Shown here one piece after another: positions 36,101 to 46,889 of a stretch of 64,000 bases of DNA. The position numbers were made by a program, and so were the translations under genes. Below the pieces are notes generated by a model. The model was not told where the DNA came from. It ran no database searches and saw only the letters and a list, made by a program, of their open reading frames with translations. Positions within the stretch are counted from its first letter, which is position 1, and each line of letters starts with the position of its first letter. The DNA is from Cristatella mucedo. Its lineage: Eukaryota; Bryozoa; Phylactolaemata; Cristatellidae. The stretch covers positions 62,001 to 126,000 of the forward strand of contig WPIO01000078.1 in the NCBI GenBank assembly GCA_009760855.2, in the 5' to 3' direction.

Positions 36101-39100
36101 CGGCATCGAAGGAAAAACGGGCAAAAAGCCCAGGCAGCTCTCACCTTGGCAGTGCACTCGCACGCTGGCATATGGCGGCCGGCCGCACAAGGACAAGCGA
36201 GTGCCCCGCACCACGAAGCTCGGCAGCAAGCGAGCGCTGGCGCACGCCTTTCCTTACTCAGATTCCACTTGAGGCCCGCAGTAGTCACTTTGGCAGTGCC
36301 GGCGAGGGGCACGAGGCCACACCAGCAGCCCTCGATCCCGCTGTTCGTCATGATGCGATGCTTTCCCTGCGGACGAGTGCGAGACCGAAGGTATAGGGCG
36401 GCCGCGAATAAAGACAAAAATCCCTACGCCCTTAACAAGCTGGCCGCCACGCCCCCCCCGAACCCGATCCACGCGCGCAAGCACACATGCACGATGACAG
36501 CGGCACGGCACGCGGCCAAGGCCCTCACACTCACTTTGGACAAGACGAAGCTCATCTGCTTCTCGTCCACCAGGTACAGCAGCAGCTGCGTGCGTCCGAG
36601 GAGGGCCATGTGCATGGTGGACAGATTGGCGAGCAGATGATCCAGCCTTCCGTCATAGCCACCGAGGACGAATATTTCGCATATCTAGCAGCAGCAGAAA
36701 AGAGCAGGGACTTTGAACTCTGAACTCTGAACAGCTTGACTGGGACCTGCGAACTGCGCCCGACTCAATCGGCGCGACAGATTCGGCGGCAGATTGCCGA
36801 TTCTCTCGTTCAACGTGCACGCTGGCATCCTGCTTGCCGTGAAATGCTGACAGTGCCACCACCACCTCCACATTGCCATGCACTGCTGCCAGCCTTGCTG
36901 TGCCGGCCCCAAGCCGCCACTGCAAATGGGCACGCAGAAAGAAGCTTGCAGAGCAGCTCTGAAAAAACACGATCGGTCTCCTCGGTTTTTGCGCGCATTG
37001 CGCGATCACGCCGATGATTACGATGTCGGCCATGCGACTGCTGCTGGCCTCGTGACTGCAACCTAACACGAACACTCAAGTACCGATGATCTAGCAGATG
37101 CGTTGACCGAGTTCACCCGTGTTCAGACAGTGCGAGCGAATGGCGTGTTAATGGATGCTGCGATTGATTACCGTGCACGCATGCACACTCACCAGTCTTG
37201 CTCGATGAGGCTGCTGGCATAAACGATCAAGGTCGTGGGCACGTGCCCTTCGGGGTATGCAGAGAGCTAGTATTGCTTTCGTGATTCGTGATTCAAAGGG
37301 CGCTTTGAGAAATAATTTATTTGGATTTTTTTATAGCCTGCAGTTAAGACCGGTCAGGCAGGCGCTTGGAAAAGGCTCAACGAGCTAGGTGCATGCACAG
37401 CATTGTTAAAGATTCAGTTCACACAACTTTTTCAAAAGGCATAGGGAATGGGGACGTTTACAGCACCGAAAACATTGCGGCTACATTTAATAGACAAATG
37501 CTAGGCTCCATTAGGGCAGAACGGGTAGTGTCAACATGTAAAATATGATTACCGATAACATGCAGAGTGTCAACATGCATATGCACATACAGGATAATTC
37601 ACATGAACTCAGCAAATGCTGTGAGAAAAAGGAAGATTTTTAGCTTCTTTTAAACTGCCATCAGGTTAGGGGATATCGTGACGTCAGTCGACAGTGAGTT
37701 CCAGTCGTTGGGACATAACAAAGTAGGCACACATACCCCAAATAATCTCAGATTAGTTTCAGGCACTGCTAAACGACCTGAGACAGAAGAGTATAATAAT
37801 AATAATAATAATTCACTTGATAAAGCGCCCTCAGAGAACTTAATCTCTCTCTAGGCGCTTTACATTTGCTGTAAAGTGAAGAGTAGGTGGTGCAATGCAA
37901 AGCCTGGTGAACAAGTATTTCCGATAGGTTGGCAAGCGCAAGAGAATGAAGGGATCTAAAAGTGTGTGTCCGATGTACGCAAGATGGGGAGCAAATGGCA
38001 ACTGACGGAATGGCGACTGAGCAGTGGCCGTCGGTCCACGGATGGCTTCTAGCAGGCAAGAAGGCTGCCCCATCGCCTGCTGAAGCAAATGTAAAGTGCC
38101 TAGAAAGAGATTGAGTTATCTGAAGGCCCTGTATCAAATGTATTATTATTATTATTATTGTTGTTAAGGAAGAAGCGAGACGTTATCAGGCAAGGCTAAT
38201 ACTTTATCGTGTCATACATGTGCAAACACTAGCTGTTGGAAGCCCTTGCCCTGTTCAAACAGAGGCTCTACGAGAGAACAATGGACCGAACATATTGGGG
38301 GGACAGCAGAGAACTACAGAAGAACAGCACGGCCATATTGGTTCGGAGAGCCAGTAGACGAGGTACGCAAATCATTTTTTGTGTGGAATAGCAATCCAAT
38401 ATCGTCCAGGGAAAGATGCTGAGGTCTGCTTGTAACACGACTATGTGGGCTGACATGTAGGCTGTACGAGTTATTACTCAAGTCAAGTGGGAGGAGGAGG
38501 CAGAGCAGTAAGAGGCACTTCTATAAGGGAAGGGTCGAATGTACAGGCATTCTTGCATTCTTTATGCAGCAAGCACGTCGGACAGGCGACAAGCGTTCGT
38601 AACACCTACACTGATGGCAGGCACAGTTGCAGACAGTCGAGCTGTAATTTAACTGCAGCCCCCTTTCATGTAGGCTGCTGCTACACCTACACATTTTAAC
38701 TAGTACTTCAATCATATCGGCTAAATAACATCGCCGGCTTGTATACCCAGTCACGAAACCCAGGGCAGAACTAGTCAGCAGACCCGGACTGATGGCCACT
38801 ACAGCTCATAGCTAATCAAAAAGGAATTAAAAAGATGCTGAAACATGAGTATATCAAGGACGCCTGAGCATCACAGACAGCAATAATAATAAGAATAACA
38901 ACAATAATAAATTTGTATAGCACACTCACAGAACTTAATCTCTTTCTAGGCACTTCTAGGCAGAGTAAGGAAAGCATGATCGAAGGGTTAGTGATGGCAT
39001 GCTCAATGTCAACAAGCATAACACGGTTAGAGACGACGTGCACAGAGTCAACATGCAGATATGGTTAGTGGCAGCATGCACAATGTCGACATGCATAAGC

Positions 39101-40997
39101 ACACAAAGGACGAATCACAAGGACTCACTGAATGCTCTGATAAGCAGATGTCTGCGCCTGCAGCTGCCTACATTACCGGAAGGTTCTTTGACTTCACAGT
39201 ATCGAGCAGGACGGTTAAAGATTTTGTGAAATCTGTCTTGTCCTGGTCGTCGATCTTCATAATCGAGCATTCCTACAGCAAGAGCAGTTGCCCAGGGTTA
39301 CCGCACACACAATGTGGTCAGCTCGCCAGCCTGAGCCTCAGCTGCTGCTAAACAGCGCCTCGTAACAAAGGATGCGTCAGCAAACCAAAGAAGGCTGCAC
39401 TAGAAGGACATCGAAAGACTCGCCAGCGAAACTGAATGGATAGCATGTGCTTTTTCAGCATCGCCACCGAAGGGATTGTCAGGATAAATCGAAAGGCCGC
39501 TAAGCAAGCACGGCGTGGGGGTGACGTGCCGAGGTAACAAGCATCCAGACAAGCGGCATCAAAACTATGCCTCTGTCATTCGTTTCTCGACGGTTGGGTT
39601 GGAACGCTCTGAAGCATGCAGATGCGTCTACACTAGCCTACTCTATTGATCCAAAGAAGGTGCACAGTTGATTGCGCAGCTCCCGGGATGGTGAGAAATC
39701 TCTGTTGGCAGCGAGGCAAATAAGCATCGAGTCCGACTCACAATCCTTGGTGGCTTTACAAGTATGTTCAGGCTGCAGCTTATCCAGTGAGTGTCATAAG
39801 TTAATTACACTGCTGCTAGGTAAATGCTAGGGGTCAGCTGCTTCAAAAATCAGGTTTATAGCTATGGCAAAGCAGTATTCTGACCAGACACATTACAGTG
39901 AGCACACTCCTGACGACTTTCAAAATCAGTCTACATTTCTTCAAGGTTGATGATGGAAAAGAAAACAGACACAACAATAACACGGGGAAATACATTAGCC
40001 ATCAAGAAAGAAGTGATACGTGCACAAGACCAAAGCTGCAATCCGTAGCTCGATTGTGTAAAACCGTCTCATCCAAGTTCACGATGCTATCTCGATATAT
40101 GACATTTTCAATTTCGTCACGTATTTGAAGCCTTGGTCGCACTACCCATTCTGCTGCGACCTCACTGCACCTCACACTCACAGGACTCGTTGCTCATTCC
40201 GGGCACGCGATACGCGCCTGTCAAGGTCTGATTGGCGAAGCGAGGAGCCGTTTCTGTCAGGGGAGAAGCCCAAAAAGTAACATTCGCGGCTCCTTTTCAG
40301 CGAACGGCCGCTTAGGAACGACACAAAGCCGAATGCACGGCAAGGACACTCACTGACAAGACCGCATCCTCAGGCAGGAACCGAGTTCGGACGAGGTTCA
40401 CGAAATCGCTCTTACCGATTTCTTGCCGTAAAAATCGAGATGGCCTTGCTCCACCGAGTCCAAGTCGCCGACGATCATGTCGGGCACGTACCGATCGCGC
40501 TCCGATGCTGCGGCTGCGTAAAGCTTGCTAACTGCTCCGTCGGCAGCAATTTTTATGCACGCTGTAAGCAATCGGTTCGTTGGCTAGACGCGGACGCGCC
40601 TGCTGAGACGAGCCACGGGAGACAACGACGGGCGGGAGCTCACTTACCTTTTTTCCACAGAGACTTTAGAAGAGGAGACATTTCTAGAGAGCCGTTCAGC
40701 AGGATAAGCCCGACCTTCTTGTCTGCAGCAAGATTGCACAGCGAGCAGCGCTTTGAGTTTCCACATTGCGCGGGCCGGCCCTCCCTCACGGCAGGTAGGT
40801 AACCGGCTCGACTCAGCTGAGCGAGCGGGTACCGGCGGCACGCCGCGCAGCAGAGAGGCAACTCGCGCCAGCATCCCCACGACCCGCTCGATCACCGGAG
40901 ACCCGTGCAATCGAGCTCCGTATGCAAAGGATAACGAACCTGTTTCGTCCGGCTTGGCCAACGATCGCAGAGGGTCCCACGTGCGCGGCGCACTCAT
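32728..40997 (-). CDS. TPK1: Thiamine pyrophosphokinase (thiamine kinase), 7 coding exons
   Basis: Join on the minus strand: 40997-40940, 40722-40648, 40561-40416, 39272-39177, 36684-36535, 36366-36258, 32858-32728. The sum is 765 nt (254 residues plus TGA), close to the animal enzyme of about 240-260 residues, and all six junctions keep phase. The cytosolic enzyme transfers pyrophosphate from ATP to thiamine, giving thiamine pyrophosphate, the cofactor of pyruvate and 2-oxoglutarate dehydrogenases and transketolase. Family blocks in order are LILLNGSL (25-32), AADG (50-53), [11 protein letters not shown] (70-80), [10 protein letters not shown] (101-110, metal and substrate binding), [10 protein letters not shown] (132-140), GKHRI (176-180), WCGLVPL with TTAGLKWNL (to 211), and [10 protein letters not shown] (221-230). 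The usual DGGAN reads DGAVS. The gene is convergent with ATP6V0A. Intron 6 contains the largest LINE A copy, in the same orientation. Confidence 0.93.
33101..35180 (-). mobile_element. LINE A, longest copy (pre-RT, RT and C-terminal domain)
   Basis: Minus strand. 35180-34463 encodes the pre-RT region ([54 protein letters not shown]). 34509-33838 encodes RT ([59 protein letters not shown]). 33819-33271 encodes the C-terminal domain. The tail is (ATT)10 at 33101-33131. About 150 bp of 3' UTR is missing against other copies. There is no endonuclease, so it is 5'-truncated; frameshifts near 34480 and 33830 disable it. Lies in TPK1 intron 6, same strand. Confidence 0.94.
35160..35335. mobile_element. 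Head-to-head tRNA-SINE pair forming a palindrome
   Basis: Left arm: GCCGGGTGAGGTGAACGCAT, TTCACCACC and GATCACGGGTTCGAGTC. Right arm, inverted: GACTTGAACCCGTGATCTAG, GTGGTGAA and GATCACCTCAGCCGCCGG. Each arm has a B box, GGTTCGAGTC or GGTTCAAGTC. The arms are about 55 bp with a spacer of about 30 bp. Confidence 0.8.
35395..35660 (-). mobile_element. LINE A 3' UTR fragment
   Basis: ACAGCACCCCAATAAAACTA, ATCTCTTGCTAGGCAC, ACAGAGTGTCAGC and TTCCAGGCTTTGGGAGCG follow LINE A minus-strand order. Decayed. Confidence 0.65.
35661..36257. other. GC-rich part of TPK1 intron 6
   Basis: GC-rich unique sequence beside exon 6. One frame gives [10 protein letters not shown], superficially like the TPK C-terminus, but the true terminal exon is at 32858. 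Confidence 0.45.
36258..36366 (-). CDS. TPK1: TPK1 coding exon 6
   Basis: Acceptor CGTCCGCAG. Encodes [20 protein letters not shown] and [10 protein letters not shown], phase 1 at the 3' end. Donor GTAAGG. Strong match to the thiamine-binding C-terminal domain. Confidence 0.94.
36535..36684 (-). CDS. TPK1: TPK1 coding exon 5
   Basis: Acceptor CTGCTGCTAG. 50 codons including [20 protein letters not shown] and [14 protein letters not shown]. Donor GTGAGT, phase 0. [10 protein letters not shown] matches the conserved LGGxxGRxDH block. Confidence 0.92.
36685..37450. other. TPK1 intron 4 part, no feature
   Basis: Contains a short SINE-like GATCAAGGTCGTGGGCACGT at about 37227. Otherwise unrecognised. 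Confidence 0.4.
37455..37770 (-). mobile_element. LINE A-like 3' fragment, decayed
   Basis: ACAGCACCGAAAACAT, AGAGTGTCAACATGCATATG, ACTCAGCAAATGCTGTGA and GTGAGTTCCAGTCGTTGGGA parallel the LINE A minus strand. Confidence 0.55.
37795..38090 (-). mobile_element. LINE A 3' tail plus coding scrap
   Basis: AATAATAATAATAATTCACT and the perfect terminal block AAAGCGCCCTCAGAGAACTT, CTAGGCGCTTTACATTTGCT, followed by decayed C-terminal sequence (GAATGAAGGGATCTAAAAGT). Confidence 0.75.
38080..38165 (+). mobile_element. LINE A 3' tail in opposite orientation
   Basis: GAAGCAAATGTAAAGTGCCT, GAAAGAGATTGAG and an (ATT)n tail. With the preceding minus copy it forms an inverted pair. Confidence 0.8.
38166..38875. 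other. TPK1 intron 4, no feature
   Basis: No element or exon recognised. Confidence 0.4.
38878..39140 (-). mobile_element. LINE A 3' UTR fragment
   Basis: AATAATAAGAATAACAACAA, AGCACACTCACAGAACTTAA, TCTCTTTCTAGGCAC and ATGGTTAGTGGCAGCATGCA. It ends about 40 bp from TPK1 exon 4. Confidence 0.75.
39177..39272 (-). CDS. TPK1: TPK1 coding exon 4 (DQDxTDF motif)
   Basis: Acceptor CTTGCTGTAG. 32 codons reading [19 protein letters not shown] and onward to SKNLP. Donor GTAATG, phase 0. The DxxDQDxTDF motif is diagnostic for the family. Confidence 0.93.
39273..40415. other. TPK1 intron 3, no feature
   Basis: Unique sequence, no recognised repeats or exons. Confidence 0.45.
40416..40561 (-). CDS. 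TPK1: TPK1 coding exon 3 (GDLDS motif)
   Basis: Acceptor TTGCTTACAG. Encodes [14 protein letters not shown] and [17 protein letters not shown], ending YGKKS. Donor GTAAGA, phase 0. GDLDS is the conserved GDxDS motif. DGAVS replaces the common DGGAN. Confidence 0.93.
40648..40722 (-). CDS. TPK1: TPK1 coding exon 2
   Basis: Acceptor CTTGCTGCAG. Encodes [20 protein letters not shown] then LWKK, the first beta strand and helix of the TPK fold. Donor GTAAGT, phase 1. G|CG gives Ala with exon 3, as the family expects. Confidence 0.88.
40940..40997 (-). CDS. TPK1: TPK1 coding exon 1
   Basis: ATG at 40997-40995, then [19 protein letters not shown], which resembles the family N-terminus. Ends in phase 1 (G) and joins exon 2 as G|AC. 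The donor GTTCGT is weak, so this exon is the least certain of the seven. It lies in GC-rich promoter-like sequence. Confidence 0.68.
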
Positions 40998-41290
40998 TCT
41001 CGCCGCGTCGTCCGCTCAGTCAGCTCAAGCTCTACAGTTGGCTAGCACTACACGGGCGATGCATTTATAGACGCCAGCAGCCCATGCAGTGCTCACCGTA
41101 ACCTCGTCATTGCTCGGCAGCGCGACCAAAACATGTTATCGGGGCGAGCCAACGCAGCCGACACGCCGCCGGCGCACCGCCTCACGCAACTAGCGAGCGA
41201 GTCCTATTTTTGCACTAGCCTAGCTTCCGGCGGCCTGCCCAGTTGCGAGAGCGCCGTAGCGCGTCCGGCGTATAGTTGAGGGGACGGTTT
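40998..41290 (-). promoter_or_regulatory. TPK1: Probable TPK1 promoter, GC-rich
   Basis: CpG-rich sequence directly upstream of the TPK1 start on the minus strand, the only GC-rich island in this neighbourhood. Assigned by position and composition. Confidence 0.4.
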
Positions 41291-41347
41291 ATTAGGCGTC
41301 CTGCCGCCATCCGTCTGTATTACGAGGAGAGGCATTTGCCGAACATC

Positions 41348-41405
41348 GGGGGGGGGGCAGCGCGGTGCGGGGCAGGGTAGGGCAGGGTAGGGCAGGACAA
41401 TGGAG
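41348..41405. repeat. G-rich tandem repeat (quadruplex-prone)
   Basis: A run of 10 G, then GGGGCAGGGTAGGGCAGGG with GGGTAGGGCA units. At least four G-tracts of three or more. Confidence 0.75.
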
Positions 41406-41447
41406 AGCGGGACGGAATAGGGGCGTTGAAACGGCTGCGCCAGCTAA

Positions 41448-41555
41448 ACCAAGGTATCTCCGTCTGCAGCTCCACAAAGCCACAGAGACTATGTGGGTGT
41501 TGCTTAGCGCACTCACAGCCTAAGTGCCTTTTGGTACGCATTCGGTAGCCAACAT
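41448..41555 (-). mobile_element. LINE B 3' end fragment
   Basis: GTATCTCCGTCTGCAGCTCC, ACTATGTGGGTGTTGCTTAG and ACTCACAGCCTAAGTG: reverse terminal block. Confidence 0.8.
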
Positions 41556-42234
41556 ATTAGCCAGATTATCGCTGCCAGTCATTGCTTGCAATTGGGCAAT
41601 AATCTTTGGCCACGGCCTTATAAAAGCCAGGGCGATGAGGTAGGCACGCAGTTGAGATTCCGGACTCGGCATTGGCATTGGAGCTGATTTGAGCCCTTGG
41701 CCTCAGAGCCGTAGGTGTGAGTCACGCCGTTCGTGTACGTCGTGGCCGCTGTTGAACGCCTGTAACCGTCTGCTGCTGTCCAATAGGCTTGTCTGCGCCG
41801 CCGATATGGGCTTGATATATTAAGGTATGAGCGCTCTTCGTCGTTAGCCGTGCTACAAGGTTCAGGCGTCAACAGTTTTCGGCGCGTGGCGGCTGAGACT
41901 AGCGCTGTTTCGCGTGTTGCGTTTGCGGCCTCGTTCTGACCGAACGCGGAAGAGCGATTTTAACTGCCCCGCGATGCTCCGGATAAGCTGTTGGCGCATC
42001 GCTGGCTTCTCTTCGATGCGACGCGGTCAATTTCAAACCTTGCGCGATCCCAACGATCGCAGCCCCTACCGCCCTCACTTATGCGAAGCTGGGATTGACG
42101 TACAGGAGTGTGCGGTTGTTATTAACTGGTTGGCACCGGCCTTAGAATACGCGCTCCGTGTTATACTTTATGCACCAACAATAATTATACAATTAAAAAG
42201 ACAGTTGAAAAATTATATTAATAATATTGATACT
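41556..42234. other. Intergenic, no feature
   Basis: Open frames without recognised domains. Possibly old repeat material. Confidence 0.4.
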
Positions 42235-43480
42235 ACATTTGATATATCGCCCTCAGAGAACTCCATCTCTTTTTAGGCACTTTACATTGACTGCAAAAGA
42301 AGCACTACGCTGGAGCCAAAGAATGAAGGGACCTAAAAGTGAACGACAAAACCTCAAAGTCGATCCGTTGCTTGACTGGTAGCCAGTGCAGGTCGGCGAG
42401 AATTGATGTGATGTGGCGACTGCGACGCTCAGGACAGCCGAGACTAGCTGCAGAGTTTTGCACCAGCTATAAGCCCCCCCCCCCCGATTGCACACGCCGG
42501 TAGGCCAGCAAGCAATGAGTTACATAAGTCGATACGGGATATCACTAATGCATGGACCAATTTAGATATAGTATTCCTGTCAAACAAAGCCTGAATTTTA
42601 TGACTTATGTAGCTGAAAGTAGGCAGACTTGACTGTGGAGCTAATTCGGTCATCTAATTACAGGTCACTTTAGAACAGGACACCTAAATTTCGCGAAGAT
42701 ACAACAAGAGATATGCTGACAGAGCCAATTGTGAGCGTTAACCTTTAAAATTTCTGAATCGCACTTGGTTTTTCCATAGGTAGTAAGTTAGTTTATCATT
42801 ATTTAATTTAAGAAAGTTTGCTGCCATCCATGTTCGGATATCAATACATACATGCAGTAAGGGAGTTGAGAGAATTTGACGTGCTCGAGGGCTGGGAGGG
42901 ATCAAAGCAAAAGTACAATTGAGTGTCATCTGCATTGAAGTGAAAGCCTAGACTGTGCCCGGCAATCACATAAACTAGAGGGAGAGTATAAACCATGCAA
43001 AGAACGGGACCAAGCACAGAGCCCCAAGGTAACTCATATTTCACAGGTTCCTCGGATGATTCTTGTCCGTTTACATCAATACTCTGGAGTCTCCGACTGA
43101 GATAGTACCTGAACCAGCACAGTGCGGTGCGTTTGACGCGAACACGGATGAGAGGCACTCAAGAAGGACTTGGTGATCGATTATATCAAAAGCTGCCGAG
43201 AGCAAAAAAAGTAGAGAGACTCTACTTAAGTCTGCATTCCTTAGCAGGTCATTATACATCCGAAGCAATGCTGACTCTTTGGAGTGATTAGCTCTAAAAC
43301 CAGACTGGAACTTACTAGCAAGGTTGGAAGTTTCAATATATGAGTTCAGCTGGTCTGCCACGATTCGTTTCAATGTCTTTGATAGAAACGGTAGAATGGA
43401 GACTGGGCTGAAGTTGCTCAAGTGGATCGTAAAAGTTACAGTAGTGGATAGTAAAAATAAATATTGCACCTTAAACAGAC
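42235..43480 (-). mobile_element. LINE A copy, heavily frameshifted
   Basis: Minus strand, starting at a decayed tail near 42210-42290. Frames carry [10 protein letters not shown]-like C-terminal pieces, [19 protein letters not shown] (42950-42880; the catalytic Tyr is changed to Asn), [11 protein letters not shown], and SNFSPVSILPFLSKTLKRIV, FRANHSKESALLRMYNDLL. Several stops. Inactive. Confidence 0.88.
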
Positions 43481-43499
43481 GGTTAAAGGTAATGGACGA

Positions 43500-43745
43500 G
43501 AGTCCGGTATAGAGGGATTTGCAGTAATCTAAAGGCACTATTTCAAACGCATGAACTAGTTTGGCGGTCTTACTTTTACCTCAGCAGACCATGATTTTGG
43601 CGAGGTTCCTTAGCCTTAAGTAGGTGGGCTTTACTATGGAGGAAAAGCGCTCATCTAATGACGTTATTTTAAAACAGCACGTCCATATTACTTTCACACG
43701 TCTTTGCAGCGATGCTAGACGAGCCAATGAAGCTGAGGGTCAGAG
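43500..43745 (-). mobile_element. Older LINE fragment
   Basis: PTYLRLRNLAKIMVC, KTAKLVHAFEIVPLDYCKSL and TGLSSITFNRLFKV on the minus strand align with the C-terminal region of LINE A at low similarity. It was probably the insertion site of the neighbouring copy. Confidence 0.55.
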
Positions 43746-44204
43746 GTTTTGCAGCTTGAGGGCTGAAACAGGCATGCACTCGCCCTACCTGGCTTTAACC
43801 GAATGTAGAGTAACCGAGTTAAAAGTCAAAAGAAGAGCCGTGAAATCAAAGCCTCAGGAGGTACAGCATATTAGAAGAATGGACTCGCGGAGCTGTTCGC
43901 TGCGTTCGTTCGCTCCTCCTCACTGAGCCAGCAAGCGTGATGCACTCGCTGGTTGAATTGCCCCGCGATTCCAGGGTCAACACAAAGGTCAGCAAATAGC
44001 ATTCCTCCGAACGTGTAGCCACACTAGCCCATTCAAATCCTGCAACCTAGGGTTCGGCGAACTAACACTATCTCCTCTATTTATGCTAAAGTTGACTGGA
44101 CATTAGCGTTTTCGAGCTCAAAATTATTTGGGCGGATAGTGTAGTACATCTTTGATTTGATCTATCCACCAAATTTCCTGTCATTGTGTGCACGAGCACT
44201 TATG
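43746..44204. other. Intergenic, no feature
   Basis: Nothing recognised. Confidence 0.4.
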
Positions 44205-45705
44205 CAAATGAGGTGCCACGACGGAGGCCGGTACCGCAATCCACCGGAATCCACTTTAGCTCGCTTCAAATCAACCACAAATCAGTTTCTCAAAGCTTTA
44301 AAAAGTTTGGAGTGTAAAATGCACACAGAAGATTTCGCGAGATTCCGCTCACGCGTTCTCACGAAGTCAACTGAAACAAGGTTGCAGTGGCCCGGACCAA
44401 AACCACAATTCACTGCATTTCACCTCTCAACGAAAGAAATCCTGTTCAAAAAGCTCCTTTTTTGATTGCATACGACATTAAACTCTGCGACAAATTACAA
44501 TCATACGTTTTTTTCACTTTAATTGGCACGCCAATTCTCGTACAACTCGCTGCAATCAACCGCAATAGCCCGGGCCGATACCGCAGTCCAGACCAATCTG
44601 CCGCATCCGCCGCAAAAATAGTAATAGATTTCTCCGAGCTCCAGTTTTTATTGCATATTAAAGCACACCGTGATTGTCCACATCCACTTATACGAAATTT
44701 ATTTGAATCAGCGAAGTCTGGCAATGGGCAATGGATATCGCTCGAAATGACCCGGAAAACTATCGCAATCCACTACAAATTCCACTACAAATCATCCGAA
44801 AATCGCCAACTTGAAGCTCAAATTTACATTCCATGTAAGACTAGACTCAATTCAAGGTGCGCCCACACAATTTCTTTCAGTTTCGCGTATGCGTTCTCAT
44901 GCAATGCACTGCAATCGACTGCAACGACTCCGGCCCCACCACAATCCGCCGAATAGCGATCAGAACGCGTACACCAGTAGCTCCAATTATGAATGCACGC
45001 CGCTCTACTCTTCGGTTATTGTGTACTCGCCCAATTTTACTATAAGTGTCTTAACTGTTCTGCAGCAATGCAATGCAATGACCCGGGCCAATACCGCAAT
45101 CAACGGCTATCTGCCGCAAAACGATCAGAATGCGTACGCTCCGAGCTCTAATAATGATTGCAAGTTGCTTTAATCTTCGATTATTTTGTAATCGCAGAAT
45201 TTAACTGCAATTGCCTCGACCATACAGCAGTAATGCATAGAAGTTGACTGGGACGGCCCTGGCATACCGCAATCTACAGCAATCCGATGCTAAATGCCGC
45301 GAAATTAGCTTCTCGATGCTCCAATTGTGATTGCATATTACAAAGCATGCTGTTTAAAGTGCAACCACGTCATTTCAACCAATTGTGTTCGTACAATCTC
45401 GGGCAATCTACGGCAACGGCTCGAAGCAGCAATCCACAACAATCCGTGGCACATCGACCACAAACTGGCTGAAAGGAGCTTCAATTTTCATTACATTTAA
45501 CATTTGATTGTCTTAAAAGTGAAAATGTAGAATTTTCAAGCTATTTTGCACGATAATTGTCAACAACGCATGGCAATCAACAGCAAGGGCAGGGGTCAAT
45601 ACCACAATACTTAGGCAATCGACAAGAAATCGGCTGCACGAAGCTCCAATCCTCATTCCGCGTAACATCTTACTGTTCGTGAAAATTCTTTCAACCCACT
45701 CGGTG
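44205..45705. repeat. Degenerate satellite, unit about 170-180 bp
   Basis: The core CCGGGCCAATACCGCAATC and variants recurs near 44222, 44391, 44568, 44750, 44930, 45078, 45262, 45415 and 45590. Units also share ATTGCATATTA-like and GAGCTCCA-like ends. High divergence suggests an old array. Confidence 0.65.
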
Positions 45706-45707
45706 CG

Positions 45708-46787
45708 TTCAATGTAATGTAATGTAATGTATCTCCGTCTGTAACTCCACAAAGTCATAAAGACCATGTGGGTGTTACGTAGGAGAGTTTTTTATAGCGA
45801 ACTCACAGCCTAAGCGGCTTTGCAATAAAGAGAAAGTGGGAAGCATAGCAGAGTCAGGAGAGCAGTTGAGGTAGTGAGTAGCATAGAAGTAGCAGCTCAA
45901 GATCACTGAAAAGGATGAGCCATAGTCGGAAGTAGGAGAGTAGTTTTCGTTGCGTAAGAATTGTGGAAGCAAGTTCCACAGTCTAGGACCTGCAGAGCTA
46001 AAGCTTCTGTCGCCAACGGTCTTTAAGCGGAGGAATGGAACAGCTAATTTATTGTCCACAGAGGACCTGAGGGCGCGAAGAGGCTGAAACTGATGCAGCA
46101 GTTCAGCTAGGTACGAAGGAGCCAAACCGTGGCGGGCCTTGTGGGTCAGCGCAAGAACCTTGCTCTGTATCCGCTGCTCAACCGGCAACCATCCTAGCTC
46201 TTTCAGAAAAGGAGACACATGCTCAAACCACTGGGACTTGAAGACTAGCCTTGCAGCCACGTTAATAGTCCGCTGCAGTGGCCTAATAGCTTTCTTTGGC
46301 AGCCCAGCCAAAAGGGAATTACAATAATCAAGCCGAGACAGAACTAGGGAGCTAGTTAAATTTTTTACAAGCCACTGTGGGAGAGAACTCCTAATCTTTG
46401 ATAGGGATCGGATGTGATGGCTAGCCGTAGAAGCAGACTTCTGAAAAAGCTTTTGAAATTGAGGCAGTTGTCGAAAACGACACTTAAATTTCGAGCACGT
46501 GGTGATGGTCGCACAATAGCATTACCTATTAGAAGAGCAAAGCCTTTTAATCCAGCCATACGCTTAGGGTGTCCTATGAGCAACAGTTCGGTTTTATCAT
46601 CATTTAATTTCAGGAAGTTTTCCGACATCCAGCATCGAATATCGACAAGGCAAGCATTCAGTTTCTCAGTTGCTCCTGCAGATTCCGACGGTTTGAATGA
46701 CAAATACAACTAAGTATCGTCAGCATAGAAGTGATATCCTATTCCATGGGCCTTAATTACTTTTCCCAGAGGTTGTGTGTAAATGGA
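45708..46787 (-). mobile_element. LINE B 3' half inserted in satellite
   Basis: Starts with (GTAAT)n at 45712-45730. The C-terminal ORF (46311-45775) carries LPKKAIRPLQRTINVAARLV, SQWFEHVSPFLKELGWLPVE and KVLALTHKARHGLAPSYLAE. The segment upstream (46709-46365) gives LSFKPSESAGATEKLN and [19 protein letters not shown]. 5'-truncated just past the YADD block. Confidence 0.92.
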
Positions 46788-46870
46788 TAAATCTCGGGCA
46801 ATCAATAGCAATCGACGGCAAAGGCGCAAGCGAATATGAAAATTCTCTATGATCTATTGCACAAAATCTT
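46788..46870. repeat. Satellite continuation after LINE B insertion
   Basis: ATCTCGGGCAATCAATAGCA and ATCGACGGCAAAGG resume the satellite pattern seen before 45705. Confidence 0.6.
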
Positions 46871-46889
46871 GGTGCTCCAAAGTTCCAAT

